The notes beneath the pieces were generated by a model. It was given only the letters and a program-made list of their open reading frames with translations. It was not told the origin of the DNA and made no database searches. 64,000 nucleotides of DNA from DASPLX01 sp035627375. GTDB taxonomy: Bacteria > Pseudomonadota > Gammaproteobacteria > Burkholderiales > Burkholderiaceae_D. Every line of letters begins with the position of its first letter. The first letter of the stretch is position 1. Location: assembly GCA_035627375.1 (NCBI GenBank), contig DASPLX010000007.1, positions 62,001-126,000 of the forward strand, given 5' to 3'. Below are positions 23,933 through 33,087 of this stretch, in pieces. The position numbers were made by a program, and so were the translations under genes.

Positions 23933-24912
23933 GCGGTTTTTGTCTGTGTGGCAGGTATCAGCGTAAGCTGGTCTTGGATCGGCGCTCCATCCGCGGGCAG
24001 GTGGTCTTCGCCTTTTGCGCCATCGGCCGCGCCGGCGTTCACATGACGGGCGGACTCCTTGGCCTCGCCGCGCGCCGCCTCGGTCTTGCCGCCGTGCTTG
24101 GCATCCGTCTTGGAATGCGTTTTCGAGGCTGGCCTCGCGGCCTCATCCACGGGAGCATCGGGTTGTATCGTGGCAATGCCGGCCAGCTTCAATTGCGAAG
24201 CACGCGGCTTGCGGGTACGCGTTGCGGAGGGTGCTTTCGCCAACGCGGCCTGCACGGCTTCCAGCGCCAGCTTCGCCGCCGCTTGTTCGCCGGCGCGGCG
24301 GCTGCCGCCGGTACCGAACACATGGATATCGAGCTTGGGCACAAGGCACTCGACTTCGAATTCCTGGTTATGGGCCGCACCGTGGGTTGCCACCACGTTG
24401 TACTGCGGCAATGCAATTTTTTTGCCTTGCAGAAACTCCTGCAGCAAAGTCTTGGCATCCTTGCCGAGCGTGCGCGGATCGACGGTATCGAGGATGGGGA
24501 TGTAAAGTGCGCGAATGACGTCGCGTGCCGCGTCGAAGCCCGAGTCCAGAAAAATGGCGCCGAACAACGCCTCCAGCGTATCGGCCAGGATCGAGGGCCG
24601 GCGGAATCCGCCGGACTTCAATTCGCCTTCGCCTAACCGCAGGAATTGCGACAACTCCAGCCGCTGCGCAATCTCATATAGCGATTGCTGCTTGACCAGA
24701 TTGGCGCGTACGCGGGAAAGATCGCCTTCGTCGATCTTGGTATAACGATCGAAGAGCAACGAAGCGACGACGCAATTGAGAATCGAATCGCCGAGGAATT
24801 CGAGACGCTCGTTATGCAAACTGCTGTGGCTGCGATGAGTCAAGGCTTGCTGCAGCAAGGCAGCATCCTTGAAACTATAGCCCAGGCGGTTTTGCAATAA
24901 GTTGAGGTCCAT
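23929..24912 (-). CDS. rnc: Ribonuclease III with long C-terminal extension
   Basis: The RNase III signature HNERLEFLGDSILNCVVASL is present with catalytic Glu/Asp, followed by ADTLEALFGAIFLDSGFDAA. A double-stranded RNA-binding domain occupies about residues 155-225 (FEVECLVPKLDIHVFGTGGS, then RRAGEQAAAKLALEAV). The protein is 327 residues, about 90 more than E. coli RNase III; residues after 230 are a disordered Lys/Ala/Thr-rich tail. It cleaves dsRNA in rRNA processing and antisense control. It lies 13 bp after the DUF4845 gene, in a lepA-lepB-DUF4845-rnc-era-recO operon. Confidence 0.96.
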   Translation of the reverse strand: MDLNLLQNRLGYSFKDAALLQQALTHRSHSSLHNERLEFLGDSILNCVVASLLFDRYTKIDEGDLSRVRANLVKQQSLYEIAQRLELSQFLRLGEGELKSGGFRRPSILADTLEALFGAIFLDSGFDAARDVIRALYIPILDTVDPRTLGKDAKTLLQEFLQGKKIALPQYNVVATHGAAHNQEFEVECLVPKLDIHVFGTGGSRRAGEQAAAKLALEAVQAALAKAPSATRTRKPRASQLKLAGIATIQPDAPVDEAARPASKTHSKTDAKHGGKTEAARGEAKESARHVNAGAADGAKGEDHLPADGAPIQDQLTLIPATQTKTA

Positions 24913-24925
24913 TTTGTAGGGTCGC

Positions 24926-25315
24926 TTACTCCGCTGCTGCCTTTTTCTTGACGGCGCTCTCGTCGGTGGAACCCGCGTACTCGATCAACAGACTTGCCGG
25001 ACCGACGAGCGGAATCTTCTTTTCGTACGCAAAACTGACGACGACATTGTCGCCGTTCTTCATGATTTCAAGATCCTGCCCGGTAATCGCCGAGATATTG
25101 TTGATGTCGGCCTGCTTGTCGAACGAAGACTGGATTTCGCGGACAGTCGTTCCCGCCGTTTTGGCCGTCATGATCGCTTTCTTGATGGCCATGTATTCGG
25201 TCACCGTCGGGACCAGCTTCATGGCGAAAACCGCCAGCACCGCAAGAATGACGAGTACAAAGATCGTCCCGCTGAGCGAGACACCGCGTTGCTTGGTCGT
25301 GGAGCGAAATGTCAT
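24926..25315 (-). CDS. DUF4845 family membrane protein
   Basis: A 129-residue protein with a basic N-terminus and one membrane helix at about residues 14-36 (LSGTIFVLVILAVLAVFAMK), which resembles a pilin-like helix without a cleavage motif. The periplasmic part is small (TVREIQSSFDKQADINNISA, KNGDNVVVSFAYEKKIPLVG). This family lies between lepB and rnc in most beta- and gammaproteobacteria; its function is not established. The last residues are a Lys/Ala tail. Confidence 0.88.
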   Translation of the reverse strand: MTFRSTTKQRGVSLSGTIFVLVILAVLAVFAMKLVPTVTEYMAIKKAIMTAKTAGTTVREIQSSFDKQADINNISAITGQDLEIMKNGDNVVVSFAYEKKIPLVGPASLLIEYAGSTDESAVKKKAAAE

Positions 25316-25333
25316 TTTGGTCCCTGAGTATCG

Positions 25334-26245
25334 TTATTGGAAACTACCAATGCGCTTGGGGTTGCTCAAATTCATCCAGACAAAAAATGCTTTTCCGACA
25401 ATATTCCGATCCGGCACGAAACCCCAGTAGCGGCTGTCGAGACTGTTATCCCGATTATCCCCCATCATGAAATATTGTCCATCCGGGACCGTGCAGGTAA
25501 AACCCTCGACGTTGTAGGAACACCGCTCCCGGCCCGGAAAATCGCGCGGATTCGACACAAAGGCCGGCGCCCGCTCGTCGTTGAGGATCCGATGCTCCGC
25601 GCCCAACAGGTTTTCCACGTACTGTTTCGAATAGCTCAAATGCTCTTCATCCAGGTAATCCGGAAGCGCAGTATAAGAAACTTCTTTACCATTCACCGTT
25701 AAACGCTTGTTTTTATACACTATTTTATCACCAGGCAGCCCGACGACGCGTTTAATGTAATCCAACGATGGATCTTCCGGATATTTGAAAACCATCACAT
25801 CTCCGCGCTGGGGCATGCCGACGTCGATGATTTTTTTGTTAATGATCGGCAAGCGGATGCCATACGCGAATTTGTTCACCAGGATCAGATCGCCGATCAC
25901 CAAGGTCGGCACCATGGAACTCGACGGGATCTTGAACGGTTCATAAAGGAACGAGCGCAGGAAAAACACGAGCGCGATCACCGGAAAAAAACTGCCTGAG
26001 TACTCGATCCACGCCGGCTGGCGCAACATGCTCGATTCCAGGGCCGCCCGTCCGTTCTCGTCCGGCTTGATGCCTTCCTGGCGCATCCGCGCGTTGCGCG
26101 CGTCGAATTCCGCCAAGGCGGCGTCGGCGCGGGCGCGGCGCTGCTTGGCAAGATAAAACACATCGAGGCACCAGATGACGCCGGTGAGGATGGTCAGGAC
26201 AAACAGAATCAATGCGAAATTGCCGAGGATTGCTTGCAGACTCAT
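25334..26245 (-). CDS. lepB: Signal peptidase I
   Basis: A 303-residue S26 peptidase. Two N-terminal membrane segments (GNFALILFVLTILTGVIWCL and SFFPVIALVFFLRSFLYEPF) are followed by the catalytic Ser box PSSSMVPTLVIGDLILVNKF and the catalytic Lys box DYIKRVVGLPGDKIVYKNK. Box E, GQYFMMGDNRDNSLDSRYWG, is intact. It removes Sec and Tat signal peptides in the inner membrane. The start overlaps the lepA stop by four bases. Confidence 0.97.
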   Translation of the reverse strand: MSLQAILGNFALILFVLTILTGVIWCLDVFYLAKQRRARADAALAEFDARNARMRQEGIKPDENGRAALESSMLRQPAWIEYSGSFFPVIALVFFLRSFLYEPFKIPSSSMVPTLVIGDLILVNKFAYGIRLPIINKKIIDVGMPQRGDVMVFKYPEDPSLDYIKRVVGLPGDKIVYKNKRLTVNGKEVSYTALPDYLDEEHLSYSKQYVENLLGAEHRILNDERAPAFVSNPRDFPGRERCSYNVEGFTCTVPDGQYFMMGDNRDNSLDSRYWGFVPDRNIVGKAFFVWMNLSNPKRIGSFQ

Positions 26246-28035
26246 TTTTCTTCCACTTGTAGGATGGCCAGGAACGCTTCCTGCGGAATCTCCACCGAAC
26301 CGACCTGCTTCATGCGCTTCTTGCCGGCCTTCTGTTTCTCGAGCAGCTTGCGCTTACGCGTGATGTCGCCGCCGTAGCACTTGGCCAGGACGTTCTTGCG
26401 CAATGCCTTGACGTTCTCGCGCGAGATGATGTTGGAGCCGATCGCGGCCTGGATCGCCACGTCGAACATCTGGCGCGGGATGATCTCGCGCATCTTGGCA
26501 GCCACGGCGCGGCCGCGATACTGGCTGTTGGAACGATGCACGATGATCGCCAAGGCGTCGACCTTGTCGCCGTTGATCAGCATGTCGACCTTGACGACGT
26601 CGGAAGCGCGGTATTCCTTGAACTCGTACTCCATCGAGGCATAACCGCGCGAAGTCGATTTCAGCTTGTCGAAGAAATCGAGCACGATCTCCGCCATCGG
26701 CATTTCATAGGTCAGTTTGACCTGCTTGCCGTGGTAGCTCATGTCGATCTGGACGCCGCGCTTCTGGGTGCACAGCGTGATGACCGAGCCGACATATTCC
26801 TGCGGCATGTACAGATGCACCGTGACGATCGGCTCGCGGATCTCGTCGATCTTCGAGGGATCGGGCATCTTGGACGGGTTGTCGACAGTGATCACCGTGC
26901 CGTCGCGCAGTTGGACTTCATAGACCACCGTCGGAGCGGTCGTGATCAGGTCCATGTCGAATTCGCGTTCCAGGCGCTCCTGCACGATTTCCATGTGCAG
27001 CAAGCCGAGGAACCCGCAGCGGAAGCCGAAACCGAGCGCTTGCGAGACCTCTGGTTCGTATTGCAGGGCGGCGTCGTTGAGCTTCAGCTTTTCGAGCGAT
27101 TCGCGCAAGGCGTCATATTGATTCGCCTCGACCGGAAACAGGCCGGCGAACACCTGCGGCTGCACTTCCTTGAAACCCGGCAGCGGTTCGGCGGCGGGAC
27201 GGCTTGCAAGCGTGATGGTGTCGCCGACGCGCGCCGATTTCAGTTCCTTGATGCCGGCGATGACGAAGCCGACCTGGCCGGCCGTCAACGACTCGCGCGA
27301 TTGCGACTTCGGCGTGAAGACGCCGACGCTTTCGGTCAGATACTGCGTGTCGGTCGCCATCAGCAGGATCTTGTCCTTCGGACGCAGGCTGCCGTTGACG
27401 ATGCGCACCAGCATGACCACGCCGACGTAGTTATCGAACCAGGAGTCGATGATGAGCGCCTGCAGCGGCGCCTCCGGATCGCCCTTCGGCGGCGGCACCT
27501 TGGCGATCAGTGCCTCCAGCACATCCTGCACGCCCATGCCGGTCTTGGCGGAACAGCGCACCGCATCGCCGGCCTCGATGCCGATCACGTCCTCGATTTC
27601 CTGGATGGCCGTATCGGGATCGGCCGACGGCAGGTCGATCTTGTTCAGGACCGGCACCACCTCGACGCCCAGTTCGATCGCGGTATAGCAGTTGGCGACG
27701 GTTTGCGCCTCGACGCCCTGCGACGCGTCCACCACCAGCAGCGCGCCTTCGCAAGCGGACAGCGAGCGACTCACCTCGTAGCTGAAGTCGACGTGGCCCG
27801 GCGTGTCGATCAGGTTGAGGTTGTAGGTCTCGCCGTTCAGCGCCTTGTAGGTCAATGCCGCGGTCTGGGCCTTGATCGTGATGCCGCGCTCGCGCTCGAG
27901 ATCCATCGAATCGAGCACCTGCTCTTCCATTTCGCGGTCGGAAAGGCCGCCGCATAGTTGAATGATGCGATCGGCCAGCGTCGATTTGCCGTGGTCGATA
28001 TGGGCGATGATCGAGAAATTGCGAATGTTGTTCAT
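26242..28035 (-). CDS. lepA: Elongation factor 4 (LepA)
   Basis: The start is taken at ATG 28035 (MNNIRNFSIIAHIDHGKSTL), giving 597 residues, the standard length; the open frame to 28092 adds 19 residues not found in the family. G1 AHIDHGKST, G3 DTPGH, G4 NKIDL and the LepA-specific C-terminal domain (CYGGDITRKRKLLEKQKAGK) are all present. LepA is a ribosome-associated GTPase acting in translation and initiation. It heads the lepA-lepB-DUF4845-rnc-era-recO group. 28036-28291 upstream shows no gene or clear signal. Confidence 0.96.
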   Translation of the reverse strand: MNNIRNFSIIAHIDHGKSTLADRIIQLCGGLSDREMEEQVLDSMDLERERGITIKAQTAALTYKALNGETYNLNLIDTPGHVDFSYEVSRSLSACEGALLVVDASQGVEAQTVANCYTAIELGVEVVPVLNKIDLPSADPDTAIQEIEDVIGIEAGDAVRCSAKTGMGVQDVLEALIAKVPPPKGDPEAPLQALIIDSWFDNYVGVVMLVRIVNGSLRPKDKILLMATDTQYLTESVGVFTPKSQSRESLTAGQVGFVIAGIKELKSARVGDTITLASRPAAEPLPGFKEVQPQVFAGLFPVEANQYDALRESLEKLKLNDAALQYEPEVSQALGFGFRCGFLGLLHMEIVQERLEREFDMDLITTAPTVVYEVQLRDGTVITVDNPSKMPDPSKIDEIREPIVTVHLYMPQEYVGSVITLCTQKRGVQIDMSYHGKQVKLTYEMPMAEIVLDFFDKLKSTSRGYASMEYEFKEYRASDVVKVDMLINGDKVDALAIIVHRSNSQYRGRAVAAKMREIIPRQMFDVAIQAAIGSNIISRENVKALRKNVLAKCYGGDITRKRKLLEKQKAGKKRMKQVGSVEIPQEAFLAILQVEEK

Positions 28036-28291
28036 CAAAATGACAAAAGCGCTCCCGCTGCCCCCAAGGGGCTGGTCCGCGAGCGCCTTCATGAAAAATG
28101 TTCCAGCCCGACATTTTACCGGATTTCAGAGGGAGAACCCAGAAAACGAAGTTTGGGCGGAGGCCGACTTGTCTAGCAAGCCATGCAGCTTCGCGATGGC
28201 CGGAACGTCAAGGGTTTCAGGTTTGGCGCGATGAGTATCTCACCAGAAATGAGAATCCATGCGAGGAACCATGCCGACACCCGGGCATGAC

Positions 28292-28549
28292 TCATCCACC
28301 GGCAAGGAATGACCTGACCCCGGCCTCATCGAGAAAATAATGGCATAGCTGCACGCCCTCTTCGTCCCCCTCCCGGTATCCGACGAGAACCGGAACCAAC
28401 TCGTCGTATTTCTCCACCAGACGCTCATCCGCATCGACATCGACCACTTCGACCGTAAAGGCGAACTCTTCACCGAGGCGCTGCAAAGCCTGCAGCATAT
28501 CGTCGCAAAGGTGGCAGTAGGAGCGAGAGAAAAGGATAAAACGAGCCAA
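28292..28549 (-). CDS. Glutaredoxin-like protein (DUF836 type)
   Basis: An 85-residue thioredoxin-fold protein with the redox pair CHLC at residues 12-15 (LFSRSYCHLCDDM), a cis-Pro in ELVPVLVGY and a helical C-terminus. It matches the small glutaredoxin-like DUF836 family that lies between mucD and lepA in many Burkholderiales. A second Cys (VQLCHYF) is present. The target is unknown. It lies 87 bp after mucD on the same strand. Confidence 0.88.
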   Translation of the reverse strand: MARFILFSRSYCHLCDDMLQALQRLGEEFAFTVEVVDVDADERLVEKYDELVPVLVGYREGDEEGVQLCHYFLDEAGVRSFLAGG

Positions 28550-28636
28550 GTGCGCTCCAGGAAAAGAGATTCGAAAAACAAAAAGGCTGCAAGCCCGATC
28601 AGCCTGCAGCCCGTTATTCTAGCTCTAGCGAAGGAT

Positions 28637-30115
28637 TTATTGCCCGCCCGGCCTGACCGGGATGAATTGCGAGGCATCGCCGCGCCGGACCAACAGCACC
28701 GCGGTCTTCTTCTGCTCCAGCTTGGCGATCAGCGCATTGAATTGCCTGGCATCGTGGATATCCGTGTTGTTGACGCGCAGAATGACGTCGCCGGGCTGCA
28801 GGCCGGCCCGGGCGGCAGGCCCTTCGACGGAATCGATCATCACGCCGCCGTCGATGCGCAATTCCTTGCGCTGGGCGTCGGAGAGATCGGCCACGACGAT
28901 ACCGAGCGAATTGAGCGGCTGTTCCGGCTTGCCGCGCCGGTCCCCCTTGTTGCGGGCGGACTTCTCCGGCTCCATTTCGGCGATCGTCACGCCGAGATCG
29001 CGGTAGGCGCCCTTCCGCCATACGGTCACCGTGGCGCGCGTACCCGGCTTGCTGCTGCCGATCATGCGCCGCAAGTCACTACCCTTGTTGACCGCCACGC
29101 CGTTGAATTTCACGACGATGTCGCCTGGCTGCAGGCCCGCCTTGTCGGCCGGCCCACCCGTTTCCACGCTCGAAATCAGTACGCCCTGCGACTTCGCCAA
29201 CCCGAGAGATTCGGCCACATCCTTAGTGACGTCGGTGATCGCCACCCCGAGCCGCCCGCGCGTCACCTTGCCGGTCGTCTTGAGCTGGTCGGCCACGCGC
29301 ATCGCTTCATCGATCGGCACGGCGAACGAAATCCCCATGTAACCGCCGGAACGGCTGTATATCTGAGAGTTGATGCCGATCACTTCGCCGCGCATGTTGA
29401 TCAACGGCCCGCCGGAGTTGCCGGGATTGACCGCCACGTCGGTCTGAATCAACGGCAGATAATCTCCGGTGTCGCGCGCCTTCGCGGAAACGATACCAGA
29501 GGTGACCGTGTTCTCCAGGCCGAAAGGCTGCCCGATCGCGATCACCCATTCGCCGGGACGAAGCCGGTTGGAATCGCCGATTGCGACGCGCGGCAAATTG
29601 CCGCCTTCGATCTTGACCAGCGCAACGTCCGTGCTCTTGTCCGCACCGATGATTTTCGCCTTGAACTCGCGCGTGTCGGTCAGCGTGACATAGACTTCGT
29701 CCGCGCCTTCGACCACATGGGCATTGGTCAGCACGTAACCGTCGCCGGAGATGATGAAGCCGGAGCCGAGGCCACGCGGCACTTCCTCTTCCTGCTGCGG
29801 AACTTGCCTGCGCCGCTGAGGACGATCAGGCTGCTGTTGGCGCGGAATCGGAATACCGAAGAAGCGACGGAAAAATTCCTGCATTTCCTCGTCTTCGGCA
29901 CCGGGCATGCCTTGCCCGTACCGGACTTTTTCAGTTGTGCGAATGTTGACAACCGCCGGCCCTACCCGGTCGACAAGATCGGCGAAGTCGGGCAAGTTCG
30001 CCGCCGGAGCGGCAATCGCCGACGATGCGGCGCCGCTCAACGCCGGCCCGAAGAACGCGACGGCGCTCACCATGAGCGCCGCAATACCATGTTGAATACG
30101 AGAGATTGCTTTCAT
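28637..30115 (-). CDS. mucD: Periplasmic serine endoprotease MucD/DegP family
   Basis: The start ATG at 30115 gives 492 residues with a signal peptide (GIAALMVSAVAFFGPALSGA). The trypsin-like domain has the triad H133 (LTNAHVVEG), D163 (DKSTDVALV) and S234 (VNPGNSGGPL). Two PDZ domains follow, about 280-370 and 390-485. A Gln/Arg-rich linker at 92-112 (QQQPDRPQRRRQVPQQ) is the LA-loop region. It degrades misfolded envelope proteins. It is the fourth gene of rpoE-rseA-rseB-mucD, as in the Pseudomonas algU-mucABD cluster, and so is probably under sigma-E control. Confidence 0.95.
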   Translation of the reverse strand: MKAISRIQHGIAALMVSAVAFFGPALSGAASSAIAAPAANLPDFADLVDRVGPAVVNIRTTEKVRYGQGMPGAEDEEMQEFFRRFFGIPIPRQQQPDRPQRRRQVPQQEEEVPRGLGSGFIISGDGYVLTNAHVVEGADEVYVTLTDTREFKAKIIGADKSTDVALVKIEGGNLPRVAIGDSNRLRPGEWVIAIGQPFGLENTVTSGIVSAKARDTGDYLPLIQTDVAVNPGNSGGPLINMRGEVIGINSQIYSRSGGYMGISFAVPIDEAMRVADQLKTTGKVTRGRLGVAITDVTKDVAESLGLAKSQGVLISSVETGGPADKAGLQPGDIVVKFNGVAVNKGSDLRRMIGSSKPGTRATVTVWRKGAYRDLGVTIAEMEPEKSARNKGDRRGKPEQPLNSLGIVVADLSDAQRKELRIDGGVMIDSVEGPAARAGLQPGDVILRVNNTDIHDARQFNALIAKLEQKKTAVLLVRRGDASQFIPVRPGGQ

Positions 30116-30134
30116 AAATCGCTTCTTGTTGGGT

Positions 30135-31151
30135 TTATTTGGATTTGAATTCAATCGAATTGGCGACTTGCTTGATCGCCGCCAGGGGCACCTCACCGAC
30201 AATGGTAAGCCAAAAGTCTCCGTGTCGTTTACCGACGATATTCATTGCTCCTTGCCGCATCGATCCTTCGGTCTTGCTATGCGCCCCAGGTTCGATAAAT
30301 ACGGAAATTGCCGCCAAACCGTCCGAAAAGACCAGTTGCGTCGCCTCTCTTCTACCTGCTTGGGCATTGGCGCTCGCCCCTGTGGTCGAAGTATCCGACA
30401 CCACGCGCTTGACCTCACCGATCTTTTTGAATCCCGGCGGAAGGGTCTTCACGTTCCAACCGGAAGGCGCCGAAAGCGTCGTGGTCGGATTTTCGACGCG
30501 CCAACCGTTCGTGTTGACGAAAGTAGGCTTGGCGCGGCCGCGATCGATATTGCCGATCGCAATCTGGGTAAACGCGATCTGCTCTACCACGTCGTTACCG
30601 TCATCCAAGGTCTGTGCTCTCAGGAGCAGCCCGCTGTTCTTTTCCGCCCACAACTTGTAACCATAGCGCAGGCGATCCTTCGGCTCCAGCACGATCGCTT
30701 GGCAATCGAAACCCGCAACCCGGCCGGTCTCCGCCTTTCGCATGGTGTAGTAGGTCGCGAGATCGCCGGGATTGGCGGCAAGGATCCCCGGGAAGACATC
30801 TTGAGCGACACGCTTTTCAACCAGCAGCGTGCGCAACTCGGGAATGTAATAAACGATCTCCTCGTTGCTGCGGATATATTCGCGCGGCTTGCCGTCCAGA
30901 ATCTCCAATTTTTCCAGTTCGTTGCGGCCATCGACCACGTGCGTGATGCGCGACGTGCGAACCTGGCTGCCCTGCTGATAGATGAAGGTGCCCGAGTAGC
31001 TCAACTTCTGCGCCGCAGATTGCAACGTCCGCAGCCAACCTTGCGCATCGCGCTTATCGGCTTGAGGCTCGGTATTCTGTGCTTGGGCCTGAACTGCGAT
31101 GAAACTGAAAACGACGACGACAAATCTGAAGGAAATCAATGCCTGCCGCAT
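30135..31151 (-). CDS. rseB: Sigma-E regulatory protein RseB/MucB
   Basis: A 338-residue periplasmic protein with a signal peptide (FVVVVFSFIAVQAQAQ). The N-terminal lipoprotein-carrier-like domain reads GWLRTLQSAAQKLSYSGTFI, followed by QVRTSRITHVVDGRNELEKL; the C-terminal domain ends with GEVPLAAIKQVANSIEF. RseB binds RseA and protects it from cleavage until lipid or LPS signals arrive. It lies three bases after the rseA stop. Confidence 0.94.
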   Translation of the reverse strand: MRQALISFRFVVVVFSFIAVQAQAQNTEPQADKRDAQGWLRTLQSAAQKLSYSGTFIYQQGSQVRTSRITHVVDGRNELEKLEILDGKPREYIRSNEEIVYYIPELRTLLVEKRVAQDVFPGILAANPGDLATYYTMRKAETGRVAGFDCQAIVLEPKDRLRYGYKLWAEKNSGLLLRAQTLDDGNDVVEQIAFTQIAIGNIDRGRAKPTFVNTNGWRVENPTTTLSAPSGWNVKTLPPGFKKIGEVKRVVSDTSTTGASANAQAGRREATQLVFSDGLAAISVFIEPGAHSKTEGSMRQGAMNIVGKRHGDFWLTIVGEVPLAAIKQVANSIEFKSK

Positions 31152-31154
31152 AGA

Positions 31155-31775
31155 TCACTTATCTGAATCAACCGCGAAAGTCGCCGAGCGGGCATATTGG
31201 GCTGTACTGTACACAGAAGGCGAAAACCGCTGATGCGCAAGCAAATATTCATCGATGCCCGGGTCGCGCACCAGGTCGCGCTCCTTGTGAGTGCTCGCGG
31301 CGGCGCCTGCGGCGACAGACGTAGTTGCCGGCGCGGAGGCCATCGTCACGACTCCGACCGCAGGCCCGTCCACGCCGGAAGAACCCTTCACGCCCCCGAG
31401 CCATTGCTGCGCGACGACGACAGTCAGCACAGCCATGACCGCTGCCGCCATTCCGGGCAACATGAAACGTTTGGCGGACGATGCGCCATGAACATCGATA
31501 ACATGAACCGGCTGTTCCGCCTGCTCGCGGCGAGGCGCGGCAACGATCGGCGGTTCGTCCTCGAGGCGCCGCATCAGTTTTGACGAGAAATCGGCACTCA
31601 TGGGAAAAGCCATGTCGTCGGAGCGCAAGGCGTCGCCGATCCGATGATAATCCTCCCATGCGGTCTTGCCTTCCGGCGTGCGCAAAGCCGCCAGCGCGAT
31701 ATCGATCTGGCTTTCATCGGCCTCGCCGTCCGCGAAAGCCGATATTTGTTCATGCATCGTGTTCTTGGTATTCAT
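31155..31775 (-). CDS. rseA: Anti-sigma-E factor RseA/MucA
   Basis: A 206-residue protein with the anti-sigma N-terminal domain (MHEQISAFADGEADESQIDI, then GKTAWEDYHRIGDALRSDDM), one membrane helix at about 104-126 (MLPGMAAAVMAVLTVVVAQQ) and a periplasmic tail ending in DEYLLAHQRFSPSVYSTAQY, the RseB-binding part. GAGG precedes ATG. It holds RpoE at the membrane until regulated proteolysis. It lies 51 bp after rpoE. Confidence 0.93.
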   Translation of the reverse strand: MNTKNTMHEQISAFADGEADESQIDIALAALRTPEGKTAWEDYHRIGDALRSDDMAFPMSADFSSKLMRRLEDEPPIVAAPRREQAEQPVHVIDVHGASSAKRFMLPGMAAAVMAVLTVVVAQQWLGGVKGSSGVDGPAVGVVTMASAPATTSVAAGAAASTHKERDLVRDPGIDEYLLAHQRFSPSVYSTAQYARSATFAVDSDK

Positions 31776-31826
31776 CCCAACCTCTTCACAGCCAAGGCAC
31801 TCACGTCAAAATTCATCTCGCTGTTC

Positions 31827-32429
31827 TTACCAGCGCTTATCGATTGCAGTGCCAAGCAGAGGTCTCAATTTCTCCGCAATAGCCTCCCGCGCCCGGAAGA
31901 TCCGGCTGCGCACGGTTCCGATCGGACACCCCATCGCTTCCGCAATCTCATCGTAGCTCAAGCCTTCGATTTCACGCAATGTAATCGCGATGCGCAGCTC
32001 TTCCGGCAGTGCTTCCATCGCCACATTGACCGTCTCGGCGATCTGCTTCGTCGCCATCATCGACTCGGGCGTATTGATGTCTCTTAGGTGCTCTCCATCA
32101 TCGAAAGTTTCTGCTTCTTCAGCATCGGCCTCGGTGGACGTAGGAGCGCGCCGCCCCTGCGTCACCAGGTAGTTTTTCGCGGTATTGATCCCGATCCGAT
32201 AAAGCCACGTGTAAAAAGCGGAATCGCCGCGGAACTGGGGTAACGCACGGTACGCCTTGATGAAAGCCTCCTGCACGACGTCTTCCGCCTCCGCCTGGTC
32301 GCGCACGAGCCGCGACACCAGCCGCATGAGCTTTCGTTGGTACTTGATCACTAACAGTTCGAACGCTTTTTTGTCACCACGCTGAACCCGCTCGACAAGC
32401 AGTTGATCAATGTCGCGTTCTGTCGTCAA
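31827..32429 (-). CDS. rpoE: RNA polymerase sigma factor RpoE (ECF)
   Basis: A 200-residue ECF sigma factor: DIDQLLVERVQRGDKKAFEL, the region 2 motif DVVQEAFIKAYRALPQFRGD with FYTWLYRIGINTAKNYL, and region 4 LREIEGLSYDEIAEAMGCPI with GTVRSRIFRARE. The start codon is TTG at 32429; no in-frame ATG or GTG fits, and AAGGG lies eight bases before it. The TTG could keep expression low. It directs the envelope-stress regulon and is followed by its anti-sigma factor and modulators. A sigma-E-type promoter upstream was not clearly seen. Confidence 0.95.
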   Translation of the reverse strand: MTTERDIDQLLVERVQRGDKKAFELLVIKYQRKLMRLVSRLVRDQAEAEDVVQEAFIKAYRALPQFRGDSAFYTWLYRIGINTAKNYLVTQGRRAPTSTEADAEEAETFDDGEHLRDINTPESMMATKQIAETVNVAMEALPEELRIAITLREIEGLSYDEIAEAMGCPIGTVRSRIFRAREAIAEKLRPLLGTAIDKRW

Positions 32430-32505
32430 ACTCCATTCCCTTGTCCCGCGGCAACATCGACGCGCTCTATGCAGTTGACCGCAAGAAATATGATTAGTTC
32501 AATCA

Positions 32506-33030
32506 TCAACTCAACATTTTTGAGGACGTCGACTGCCTCATCGAGCCGCTGTGCGCGACGATCCAGCGGCAGGCGACCGACAGGGCTCGAAACTCGGCCC
32601 GATCGGCGCTGTCCGGCAGTACGATCACTGTCTTGATACGCCCATTCTCCGTTCTCAGCCTGAGAAGCAGCAGAAACGGCCACAATGTCGAGTCATCCAT
32701 CAAGCTGACCAATTCACCGGCATGCACGCTGTCCGGCGGACTGCCGCAAAAAGCCGGATCAGCTAATGCGGTAGTTTCCACCAATCGGATTTGTCCGATG
32801 CCGGAAATATCAACATGGTGCGTTTTTCCCATACGGATGGCGCGCCAAAGCCCATCGATACTCGCGCAAACGCATAAGCATGCCAGTACGATGCGGACTG
32901 CCGGATGAAGCTCTCCGCTCAACCCGAAGCCGATCGAAATGCCGATCGACGCGCACCCCAGACATATGGCGCCGACCATGGCCAATACAAGCCTGGAGGG
33001 TTTGATCACGACGGAGAGCGCGATCGACAT
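32506..33030 (-). CDS. YgfX-like small membrane protein
   Basis: A 174-residue protein with two membrane helices at about 14-35 (RLVLAMVGAICLGCASIGIS) and 43-58 (AVRIVLACLCVCASID), then a cytoplasmic domain (STLWPFLLLLRLRTENGRIK, VIVLPDSADRAEFRALSVAC). This topology and the W-P-x-L-L-x-L-R pattern are those of YgfX/CptA-like proteins. It lies between fabF and rpoE. In E. coli the YgfX relative is paired with SdhE; that partner is absent here, so the role is open. No Shine-Dalgarno is visible at the start. Confidence 0.6.
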   Translation of the reverse strand: MSIALSVVIKPSRLVLAMVGAICLGCASIGISIGFGLSGELHPAVRIVLACLCVCASIDGLWRAIRMGKTHHVDISGIGQIRLVETTALADPAFCGSPPDSVHAGELVSLMDDSTLWPFLLLLRLRTENGRIKTVIVLPDSADRAEFRALSVACRWIVAHSGSMRQSTSSKMLS

Positions 33031-33087
33031 GGGAGGGAATCGAAGGAGGGAAAGCCGTTCATCCCGCGCGGGATGAACGGCCCGGCA

